Below, piece after piece: positions 57,730 through 64,000 of a stretch of 64,000 nucleotides of DNA (its first letter is position 1; each line of letters starts with the position of its first letter). The notes under the pieces are model-generated. The model was not told where the DNA came from and did no database searches. It saw only the letters and a program-made list of their open reading frames with translations. The DNA is from an uncultured Oscillospiraceae bacterium (GTDB taxonomy: Bacteria; Bacillota; Clostridia; Oscillospirales; Oscillospiraceae). The stretch lies in contig CANQVL010000004.1 of the NCBI GenBank assembly GCA_947627285.1, forward strand, positions 62,001 to 126,000, written 5' to 3'. The translations under genes were made by a program, and so were the position numbers.

Positions 57730-58875
57730 TTACTCGTCGTCCAGCTCGTGGCTCAGGAGGTGCTCGGTGTAGCACATGAGGAAGGGGGCGACGCCCTTGG
57801 CGTCGTTTTCCACCACGGGCTCGGAGATGTAATACTCGAAGGAGCCGTCGCGACGGCGGTTGTTCTCGGGCCCAAGCCCCGCCACCAGGCAGATGCCGCC
57901 CAGGTTGAGCTTGCCGTCCCGCTCCGTCAGGTATCTGTCGCAGATGGAGCGGAATATCGCCTCGCCCCTGGGACAGAAGGAGTAGTCAAGTATGCCCAGG
58001 CGGGCGCCCTTCAGGAAGAAGTACGCGACCATGGCGCTGCCGGAGGTCTCAGGGTAGTTGCCCTCGCGTCCCACCATATTGGGGACCTGGTAGAGCATTC
58101 CGGACTTGTGGTCGATGTAGGGAAGGAGGTTGGAGGCGAGCTCACGGGCGATGCCGATCATCTCATCCTTGAAGTCCTCATGTCCCGGGGCGATGTAGCT
58201 TATCACGTCCACCAGCGCGGCGGAGAACCAGCCCAGGGAGCGCAGCCACGGATTTTTGGACTTGCCGTCCTCCCCCGCCCAGAACGCCTTTTTCGAGGCG
58301 TCGTAGCCGTGGCGGTAGAGGCCGGTGTCCGGGTCGTACATCTTCTCGTGTACGGTGCGGAACTGGCGGCGGATGTCGTCATAACCGGCGCAGTTCTCAA
58401 ATTCGGTGGTGTAGCGGGTGTAGAACACCTGCGCCATATAGAGCCCGTCCAGCCAGACCTGGTTGGGGTAGATCGCCTTGTGCCAGAAATTGCCCTCAAA
58501 CGTCCTGGGCTGGCGGAGGATCTGACCGTGCAAAAGCTCTATCGCCTTGCGGTATTTCTCCTTGCCGGTGGCGCTGTACAGGTCAAAGAGGACGCGCCCC
58601 TCGCAGATGTTGTCCAGGTTGTAATCCTCCTCGCTGTAGCCCAGCATGGAGCCGTCCTCATGGACGTAGAAGTCGATGAAATTGTCCACGAAGTCAAAAT
58701 ACCGCTTCTCGCCGGTGATGGCGTGGAGGTTGAGGAGGGAGATCATCATACAGCCGTCGATGTAATTCCAGCCGTTGATCTTCCCCTCCTTGATCTTCTC
58801 GATGTTCCAAAGTGGTGTGCTGGGGGTGGACTCCGCCATAACGCGCTCCACATAGCGTTCAATGGTGTTCATCAA
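57730..58875 (-). CDS. GH105 unsaturated rhamnogalacturonyl hydrolase
   Basis: 381 residues, (alpha/alpha)6 barrel. Family 88/105 motifs are NLDNICEGRVLFDLYSATG (with the catalytic Asp), NQVWLDGLYMAQVFYTRYT and RSLGWFSAALVDVI. Removes unsaturated uronic acid from rhamnogalacturonan or other pectin fragments made by lyases. No signal peptide, so cytoplasmic. Neighbour of kduI, which handles the released sugar. Confidence 0.88.
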   Translation of the reverse strand: MMNTIERYVERVMAESTPSTPLWNIEKIKEGKINGWNYIDGCMMISLLNLHAITGEKRYFDFVDNFIDFYVHEDGSMLGYSEEDYNLDNICEGRVLFDLYSATGKEKYRKAIELLHGQILRQPRTFEGNFWHKAIYPNQVWLDGLYMAQVFYTRYTTEFENCAGYDDIRRQFRTVHEKMYDPDTGLYRHGYDASKKAFWAGEDGKSKNPWLRSLGWFSAALVDVISYIAPGHEDFKDEMIGIARELASNLLPYIDHKSGMLYQVPNMVGREGNYPETSGSAMVAYFFLKGARLGILDYSFCPRGEAIFRSICDRYLTERDGKLNLGGICLVAGLGPENNRRRDGSFEYYISEPVVENDAKGVAPFLMCYTEHLLSHELDDE

Positions 58876-58905
58876 TGGTCCTCCTTGTTATATCCTTATA
58901 TTCAA

Positions 58906-58937
58906 TTTTTTTGCGGCGACATGCGCGTCGCAAAAAA
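58906..58937. repeat. Degenerate family A module (copy 8)
   Basis: TTTTTTGCG-GCGACATGCGCGT-CGCAAAAAA. Same layout as module A, but CCG/CGG is replaced by GCG/CGC on both arms. Lies between kduI and the GH105 gene. Confidence 0.55.
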
Positions 58938-58952
58938 TACCTCTCAAGCCAG

Positions 58953-59795
58953 TTATTTCAGCTCGTTTGTGGGTATCCCGTCCATGTCGTCAAAGTCCTG
59001 GTTCTCGCCGCACATACCCCAGATGAAGGTGTAATTGGCGGTGCCCACGCCGGTGTGAATGGACCAGCTGGGGGATATGACCGCCTCCTCGTTGTGCATG
59101 ACAAGGTGGCGCGTCTCGTCGCCGGTGCCCATCATGTGGAACACGGCCTGGTCGGGGGCGACCTCAAAGTAGAGATAGACCTCCATGCGGCGCTCGTGGG
59201 TGTGGCAGGGCATGGTGTTCCACACGTTGCCGGGGAGAAGGGCGGTCATGCCCATGGAGAGCTGGCAGCTTTCGCACACGGCGGGGTGGATATACTGACG
59301 GAGTATCCGCTCATTGACGGTCTCCTGTGCGCCCAGGTGGTTGTAGCGGGCCTTGTCCATGGGAATGAGCACCGTGGGGCAGGTCCTGTGGGCGGGGCAA
59401 GAGTTGACATAGAACTTGGCGGGGTTTGCCTTGTCAGTTGACTTGAAAACAAGCTCCTTTGTGCCCATACCGACGTAAATGCCGTCCTTGGTGCCCACCT
59501 TATACTCCACGCCGTCCAGGACCATGACGCCGGGACCGCCGATGTTTATGGCGCCCAGCTCGCGGCGCGCCAGGAAGTAGGGGGCGGCAAGCTCCTTGAA
59601 GGAGCCCAGCACCAGGTCCTCCTCCACCGGCATGATGCCGCCGGCGATGATTCGGTCCTGATGGGAGTAGGTCAGGTTGATGGAATCCGGCTCAAAGATG
59701 TTGGAGATGTGGTAGTGCCGGCGGAGCTGGGCGGTGTCATAGTGCTTGGAGTCGTCGGGATGGTTGGCGTAACGGACGTCAAAGTTGATTTTCAT
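58953..59795 (-). CDS. kduI: 5-dehydro-4-deoxy-D-glucuronate isomerase
   Basis: 280 residues, cupin fold. YANHPDDSKHYDTAQLRRHY at the start, SCPAHRTCPT, and the metal site TMPCHTHERRMEVYLYFEV. Converts 5-keto-4-deoxyuronate from pectin to 3-deoxy-D-glycero-2,5-hexodiulosonate. Last but one gene of the uronate cluster; RBS AGGAGGAACAATA. Confidence 0.95.
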   Translation of the reverse strand: MKINFDVRYANHPDDSKHYDTAQLRRHYHISNIFEPDSINLTYSHQDRIIAGGIMPVEEDLVLGSFKELAAPYFLARRELGAINIGGPGVMVLDGVEYKVGTKDGIYVGMGTKELVFKSTDKANPAKFYVNSCPAHRTCPTVLIPMDKARYNHLGAQETVNERILRQYIHPAVCESCQLSMGMTALLPGNVWNTMPCHTHERRMEVYLYFEVAPDQAVFHMMGTGDETRHLVMHNEEAVISPSWSIHTGVGTANYTFIWGMCGENQDFDDMDGIPTNELK

Positions 59796-59823
59796 TATTG
59801 TTCCTCCTGATATGTAATTGAAT

Positions 59824-59862
59824 TGACTTATTCTTATACTTATTCTTATACTTTTTCTTATA
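59824..59862. repeat. 12-bp tandem repeat at the kduI 5' end
   Basis: ACTTATTCTTAT-type units, three times (TTCTTATACTTA...). Placed between the sugar isomerase stop and the kduI RBS; it is a simple-sequence tract that could vary in length. Confidence 0.75.
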
Positions 59863-60703
59863 CTCTATCCCAGATGTCGCGAATCGTTTTGACGGCAAAG
59901 GGGATGTCCTCGCCGGTGGTGCCCTCCAGCACCAGCACCGCGTCGGGGTCGGACGCCTTGATTTTCGAGAGTATAGCCTCCTTGTCCAGATCGCCCCTGC
60001 CGAAGCCCACTTGCTTCGGGGCGGCGCCCTCCTCGTTGAGGAGGCAGTCCTTCATGTGGAAAAGCAGTATATTGCTCCGGAAAAGCTCCAGCCCCCTGTC
60101 CAGAATGTCCAGGTAGTCGAACTGGTTGCCCGCGTCCATGTAGTTGAAAAGGTCGAAGATGACCTTCACGTTGGGCCTGTCCATCATCTTGAGCACCCTG
60201 TTCAAAATGTTGGGGTTCCAGCAGACGTGACCCGCCGCGCCCTCCATGGCTATGCTGACGCCGTTTTCCGCGGCGATGTCCGCAAGCCTCCCGAAGGTCT
60301 CCGCCACCTGCGCGTATGCCTTGGGCGTGCGGTTTTTGGGGTGATACGTCCAGGGGTCGCCCATGTAGGAGCCTGTCTCGCTGCCCACGCACTCGCCGCC
60401 CAGAGCCTTGAGCTGCCCCAGGTACTCGGCGAACACGTCAAAGCCCTTTTTCGCCTTTTCGGTGTCGGGGTGGGCCTGGTTGAAATACGCCCCCACCAGC
60501 GGGACGCACACCCCCGCCTTACGCATGGCGTCCCCTATCTCGGCGGCCCTCGCCGGGGTTATCCCGCCGGGCGCGTAGGGGATGTCGTCATAGGATTTGT
60601 AGCACACGAGCTGAAGTCCGTCAATTCCCAGCTCCTTCACCCTGGCGATGATGGCCTCGGTGCCCTTGACGCCCAGGTCGTGTCCGCGTATGCAAAGCTT
60701 CAT
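59858..60703 (-). CDS. Sugar phosphate isomerase/epimerase (TIM barrel)
   Basis: 281 residues of the xylose-isomerase-like AP2 barrel: LGIDGLQLVCYKSYDDIPYA, SIAMEGAAGHVCWNPNILNR and VIFDLFNYMDAGNQFDYLDI carry the acidic/His metal ligands. It may isomerise a keto-uronate or related sugar in the same route; specificity is not readable. Promoter at 60775-60747. Ends within the simple repeat. Confidence 0.8.
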   Translation of the reverse strand: MKLCIRGHDLGVKGTEAIIARVKELGIDGLQLVCYKSYDDIPYAPGGITPARAAEIGDAMRKAGVCVPLVGAYFNQAHPDTEKAKKGFDVFAEYLGQLKALGGECVGSETGSYMGDPWTYHPKNRTPKAYAQVAETFGRLADIAAENGVSIAMEGAAGHVCWNPNILNRVLKMMDRPNVKVIFDLFNYMDAGNQFDYLDILDRGLELFRSNILLFHMKDCLLNEEGAAPKQVGFGRGDLDKEAILSKIKASDPDAVLVLEGTTGEDIPFAVKTIRDIWDRV

Positions 60704-60746
60704 TTATTTGCCCCCTTTTCAAAATCGGATTTTAGCTATTTTAACC

Positions 60747-60775
60747 ATTATACCTTGCTGCCGCCGCCGGTTCAA
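60747..60775 (-). promoter_or_regulatory. Promoter of the isomerase-kduI-GH105 genes
   Basis: Minus strand TTGAAC (60775-60770), 17-bp spacer, TATAAT (60752-60747). The 45 bp upstream are AT-rich and are a likely AraC-type binding zone. Confidence 0.7.
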
Positions 60776-60819
60776 TGGCATATTCGACAAAAGATATTCA
60801 CAAAACGGAGTTGAGCGCG

Positions 60820-61581
60820 TCACCCCTCGGCGCCCTTCTGCCTGTTCTTCTTGGCGAAGGCAGAGGGGGAGCAGCCGAAGTGCTTGTTGAACACCCGGGA
60901 GAAATAGAGGGGGTCCGAGTAGCCGCACATTTCGGCGACCTCCGCCACTGAGTAGTCACGGCTCCACGCGGAGGAGAGCATTCCCTCCGCCTTCTTCATC
61001 CTCAGCCCCGTCATGTACTCCAGAGGCGTGACGCCCACCTCTTTCTTGAACAGCTTCCGCAGGTAGTCGTAGTGGAAGGGGAGCTCCCTTATCGCCGCGT
61101 CCAGGGCAAAGTCCGGCTGGGTGTAGCTGTGCATGATGGCAAAGCGTATCTGCTCCACGGGCTCGGAAAAGCCGGAGTTTGAAAGCTTTACCATGATGTA
61201 GCTCGCCACCAGGTCCCCCAGCGCCTCCAGCACCAGCTCGCGCTTTGTGATGTCGGACTGGAAAAAATATTTCGCCTCGGTGAAAGCGAACCTGAACCTG
61301 CCGTCGGCGTCCTCCGCGACCTTAAAGGCGCTCTTCGTGTGAAAGGCCGGAGTGTCCATACGGATATGAATATTGGTAAACCCCTCGGCGGAGGAGTTGG
61401 CGTGGAGGAGGCGGGGCGGTATCGCCACCACGTCCCCCTCCTTATAGGCTATCACGGAGCCGTTTTCAAAGGCAAACGCCCCCTCGCCGCCGGTGCAGTA
61501 CACCATCTCCCACTCCTCGTGGGTGTGCCACAGGACGTCATATGTCTTGGAGTGCTCCCCCACGTAGAGGATGGAGTTCAT
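60820..61581 (-). CDS. AraC-family regulator
   Basis: 253 residues. Cupin-like sensing domain (about 1-130; MNSILYVGEHSKTYDVLWHT then HEEWEMVYCTGGEGAFAFEN) and two HTH motifs at the end (IRELPFHYDYLRKLFKKEVG, SVAEVAEMCGYSDPLYFSRV then FNKHFG). Likely senses a pectin or uronate derivative and turns on the flanking genes. Overlaps the esterase gene by 4 bp. Confidence 0.88.
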   Translation of the reverse strand: MNSILYVGEHSKTYDVLWHTHEEWEMVYCTGGEGAFAFENGSVIAYKEGDVVAIPPRLLHANSSAEGFTNIHIRMDTPAFHTKSAFKVAEDADGRFRFAFTEAKYFFQSDITKRELVLEALGDLVASYIMVKLSNSGFSEPVEQIRFAIMHSYTQPDFALDAAIRELPFHYDYLRKLFKKEVGVTPLEYMTGLRMKKAEGMLSSAWSRDYSVAEVAEMCGYSDPLYFSRVFNKHFGCSPSAFAKKNRQKGAEG

Positions 61582-62438
61582 GCCTCCACCCCTTCATCGT
61601 GGATAAAGAGACCCTGTTCGTTGAAAAAGCTTATCATCGCCCCGTACCATTCGGTCACGTCCCGGCTCACCTCCGGCACCGAGCCCGCCGGAAACACCAG
61701 CTCGTCGGCGGTGCTCAAGCCGTGCTGACCGTGGGCGTAGATGTGCATGGCGAAGGGCACCCCCGCCTCCTCCAGCGCCACCGCCACAAGCAGTGAGTTT
61801 CGGCAGGGCACGGCGTTGTCGTCCCTGGTGTGCCACAAAAAGGTTGGCATCATATCCGGGCGGACCAGCTTTTCCAGGCTCAGCCGCGCCGCCAGCTCCT
61901 TGTCCCCGCCGGATACGTTTTCAAAGCTGTACCCGTGGGTCCTGCCCCAGGACACGGCGACGGGATAGCAAAGCCCCAGAGCGTCGGGGCGGATCTCGCC
62001 GGGAGAGCCGATGTCCGAGACCTCCGGCGCGTCGTACATGGTCCCCAGCGTGCCGCACAGGTGCCCTCCGGCAGAAAAGCCGATGGCCGCCGTCATGTGC
62101 GGATCAACGCCGAATTCTCCGGCGTTCCGGCGTATGTACGCCATTGCCTGCGCCGCCTCCCGAAGAGATGTGGGGAATCTCAACGGCGCGCAGGAGTAAT
62201 TGAGCACAAAAGCCGCCCAGCCCCGGGCGGTGAACTGGAGCGCCACTGGCTCCGCCTCCCGCGCCGAGCAGTAGGCGTATGCCCCGCCGGGGAGAATGAG
62301 CACCGCCGGACGCAGGCGTCCTTTGACGCCGCCCAGATCCTCGGGTCCTTGGGGCAGATACCGGGTAAGCGTCGCCTTGGCGCCCTCAGGACGCTCAAGC
62401 CCGGTTATTTCGTATAGGTCCGCAGACATGACTTTCAT
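61578..62438 (-). CDS. Alpha/beta hydrolase, probable carbohydrate acetylesterase
   Basis: 286 residues. Oxyanion segment LILPGGAYAYCS (48-59) and nucleophile S122 in GFSAGGHLCGTLG; Asp in LWHTRDDNAVPC and His in YAHGQHGLS finish the triad. The GGAY plus GFSAGGH pattern is of the BD-FAE/Axe-like esterase group. In this cluster it may deacetylate xylan or pectin fragments inside the cell. No signal peptide. Confidence 0.8.
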   Translation of the reverse strand: MKVMSADLYEITGLERPEGAKATLTRYLPQGPEDLGGVKGRLRPAVLILPGGAYAYCSAREAEPVALQFTARGWAAFVLNYSCAPLRFPTSLREAAQAMAYIRRNAGEFGVDPHMTAAIGFSAGGHLCGTLGTMYDAPEVSDIGSPGEIRPDALGLCYPVAVSWGRTHGYSFENVSGGDKELAARLSLEKLVRPDMMPTFLWHTRDDNAVPCRNSLLVAVALEEAGVPFAMHIYAHGQHGLSTADELVFPAGSVPEVSRDVTEWYGAMISFFNEQGLFIHDEGVEA

Positions 62439-62458
62439 AAGCCTTTACCGTCCGTTTC

Positions 62459-62470
62459 ATCAATATTGAT
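62459..62470. promoter_or_regulatory. Palindromic operator candidate ahead of the esterase gene
   Basis: ATCAATATTGAT, a perfect 12-bp palindrome between the promoter and the start. It could bind a repressor or the AraC protein. Confidence 0.45.
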
Positions 62471-62518
62471 TTTCCAGATTATCCATGTGCCATTTCCAAA
62501 AAGTCCATTCCTAAACCT

Positions 62519-62547
62519 ATAATACAGTAAATCTCCCCGCACGTCAA
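62519..62547 (-). promoter_or_regulatory. Promoter of the esterase-araC genes
   Basis: Minus strand TTGACG (62547-62542), 17-bp spacer, TATTAT (62524-62519). Confidence 0.75.
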
Positions 62548-62602
62548 CCACATTTTTCTCGCGTTTTCTGTCAACATTCAGGAAAAATTAACAAAACTGC
62601 CG

Positions 62603-62631
62603 TTGACTTGATTGACTTTTTTTATTAGAAT
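62603..62631 (+). promoter_or_regulatory. Promoter of the SLH-protein gene
   Basis: TTGACT (62603-62608), 17-bp spacer, TAGAAT (62626-62631). Confidence 0.7.
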
Positions 62632-62661
62632 AGTTAAATAAACCTGTGGAGGTGAAATCAA

Positions 62662-64000
62662 ATGCGCCTGTTCAGACGCTTTTCCGGGGCACTTGCCCTT
62701 ATCCTTGTTTTTGCGATGGCGCTGTCCATATCCGCTTTTGCGGTGAACGCCAGTGAATTTACCGACGTCAGCGGGCACTGGGCGGAGGAGTACCTTCTGC
62801 GCGGGATCTCCGAAGGGCTCCTCACCGGCTTTGACGACGGCACCCTGCGCCCCGACAGTCAGACCGACCTTGTCCAGGCGCTTGTACTGCTCCGGCGCCT
62901 TCTGATGCCGGCAAGATCCGTCCCGGCGGAGGAGGCGGGGGCGGACCCCGGCGCGTGGTACGCGGACTCCGTTTCGTCCGTGCTGTCCATGATCCCCAAT
63001 GTGGACGTTCAGTATCTCACTCACGGCGAGCTCACCCGCGGAAGGCTGTTTTTGCTGATGGCGGACGCCTTCAGGCTCATACCCGCCGAGCCCGACTACT
63101 CCGTGCTGGACGGCTTTACCGATTCCGGGCTCCTCTGCGGACGCGAGCGTGACGCGGCGGCGGCGCTCATATCCCTGGGCTATGTCTCCGGGAACGGCAA
63201 TTCGCTCCGCCCCATGGGAACGGTCACCCGCGCCGAGCTCTTCACTCTCACCTTCAGCCTGGTGGAGAACACCGTCTCCGGCGGCAGGGTCCCGGGCTCC
63301 CTCTCCGGCGGCGCGCTCCTCCAGCACAGCGGCGAGCTCACCGGCAGGACCTTCACCGACACGCTGTGGCTCGGCGGCTCGGCGGAGGACTGCGACCTCT
63401 CCGGTCTCACCGCCGACACCGTCGTTTTCCTCTCCCAGGTCTCCGGGCTCAGGACAAACGCCGCCACGAATGTCAACACCCTCGTCATAGCCGGAGGCAC
63501 CGGCTCCGCCCTGTCCGGCGGGACCTACGGCACGGTCCGTGTGGCGTCCGGCGCGCCGGAGAGCGTCTTTGTAAGCTGTGACGCCGGCAGGCTGGAGATC
63601 ACCGCCGACAACACCGCCGTCACCGTGGACTCCCACATACCCCACATAGTCATATCCGGTCAAAACTGCACCCTCGCCTTCTCGGAGGAGGGCGGCGCCG
63701 ATACCGTGACGCTCACGAACGCCTCCGGCGCCAACGTGCTCATCCTCCCCTCAGGCGTGGAAAAGCTCAGCGTTGACGGCTCCGGCAACACCGTCACAAT
63801 ATCCGGCAGTGTGGGCTCCGCCTCCCTTGACGGCGACAAAAACCTCATCGACGGCAGCGGGACCGTGGAGAGCCTCACCCTCCTCACCAGGAACAGCGCC
63901 TGCTCCGCCGCCGTAAAGGCCTCCGTTGAGGATTACCCCGACGGCCTCGGCGACCTGGTCCTCTCCGTGGAGCCACCAAAATTCCTGACGGCAGGCGAAA
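62662..64000 (+). CDS. S-layer-homology-domain surface protein (C-terminus outside window)
   Basis: 446 codons visible, still open at the edge. Signal peptide MRLFRRFSGALALILVFAMA followed by ALSISAFA. Three SLH-like repeats cover about 33-210: FTDVSGHWAEEYLLRGISEG, then a weaker copy, then YVSGNGNSLRPMGTVTRAEL. From about 220 on, short Gly/Ser/Thr/Val-rich repeats (NTLVIAGGTGSALSGGTYGT) suggest a beta-solenoid. SLH domains bind pyruvylated cell-wall polymer. ATG follows GGAGGTGAAATCAA. Confidence 0.9.
   Translation, partial: MRLFRRFSGALALILVFAMALSISAFAVNASEFTDVSGHWAEEYLLRGISEGLLTGFDDGTLRPDSQTDLVQALVLLRRLLMPARSVPAEEAGADPGAWYADSVSSVLSMIPNVDVQYLTHGELTRGRLFLLMADAFRLIPAEPDYSVLDGFTDSGLLCGRERDAAAALISLGYVSGNGNSLRPMGTVTRAELFTLTFSLVENTVSGGRVPGSLSGGALLQHSGELTGRTFTDTLWLGGSAEDCDLSGLTADTVVFLSQVSGLRTNAATNVNTLVIAGGTGSALSGGTYGTVRVASGAPESVFVSCDAGRLEITADNTAVTVDSHIPHIVISGQNCTLAFSEEGGADTVTLTNASGANVLILPSGVEKLSVDGSGNTVTISGSVGSASLDGDKNLIDGSGTVESLTLLTRNSACSAAVKASVEDYPDGLGDLVLSVEPPKFLTAGE

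Noticed and set aside
57634..59034. A 466-codon plus-strand frame over the GH105 gene
   Set aside because: Antisense shadow of GH105; no RBS or domain.

Overview
The window looks like the chromosome of a GC-rich Clostridia member, most likely an Oscillospiraceae-type anaerobe. The evidence is a 2-oxoacid:ferredoxin oxidoreductase under T-box control, an anaerobic (cbi-type) cobalamin pathway, SLH-domain surface protein, YitT, YolD-like and ImmA/IrrE families, and consensus TTGACA-17-TATAAT promoters in front of very GC-rich genes. The genus is an inference. No rRNA, CRISPR array, transposase or phage structural gene was seen.

Layout. 1-4.1 kb: a surface lipoprotein (cut by the window edge), a 4'-phosphopantetheinyl transferase, tRNA-Leu(CAA), an orphan barstar, HicAB and an aquaporin. 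4.2-9.5 kb: a B12-binding radical SAM protein, then a four-subunit 2-oxoacid:ferredoxin oxidoreductase operon behind a T-box whose specifier reads as AUC (Ile). 9.5-14.4 kb: rplM-rpsI, an acyltransferase, rpsO-pnp. 14.4-29.7 kb: a cobalamin riboswitch followed by one long, tightly overlapping operon coding for B12 uptake (btuFCD) and corrin-ring synthesis (cbiA, C, D, F, G, H, a cbiJ-E-T fusion, cbiB, cobD, cbiP, cobO). 29.9-35.3 kb: the nucleotide-loop genes (cobT, cobU, cobS, a short second CobU-like protein, cobC), split in two by an island holding HicAB and YefM-YoeB plus repeats. 35.3-36.7 kb: gene-free, built of repeats. 36.7-52.9 kb: housekeeping genes (prfB, phosphoesterase, NYN-LOTUS, two flavoproteins, trmO, prs, pth, cca, murC, prmA, yitT, a guanylate-kinase-like gene). 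53-57.6 kb: an acetyltransferase of lower GC, then an XRE repressor + ImmA/IrrE protease pair divergent from a Y-family polymerase/YolD-like pair, another acetyltransferase, and tRNA-Arg(CCT). 57.7-62.5 kb: a pectin/uronate catabolism cluster (GH105, KduI, sugar isomerase, AraC regulator, esterase). 62.6 kb to the end: an SLH-domain protein.

The most unusual content is non-coding. Three families of dispersed structured repeats occupy the intergenic spaces. Family A (about 150-185 bp; six full copies, one solo palindrome, one degenerate trace) sits at gene 3' ends. In every full copy it carries a long palindrome whose stem sequence differs between most copies while both arms change together, closed by the same four-base loop CGCA. 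Family B (about 120 bp, three copies) sits at gene 5' ends and ends in an extended -10 promoter (TGGTATAAT) aimed at the adjacent gene. Family C surrounds the toxin-antitoxin island and includes a 355-bp tandem repeat; it too pairs a constant core with changing palindromes. The second system worth attention is the XRE/IrrE-type protease pair facing a mutagenic polymerase, which resembles the DdrO/IrrE damage switch of Deinococcus.
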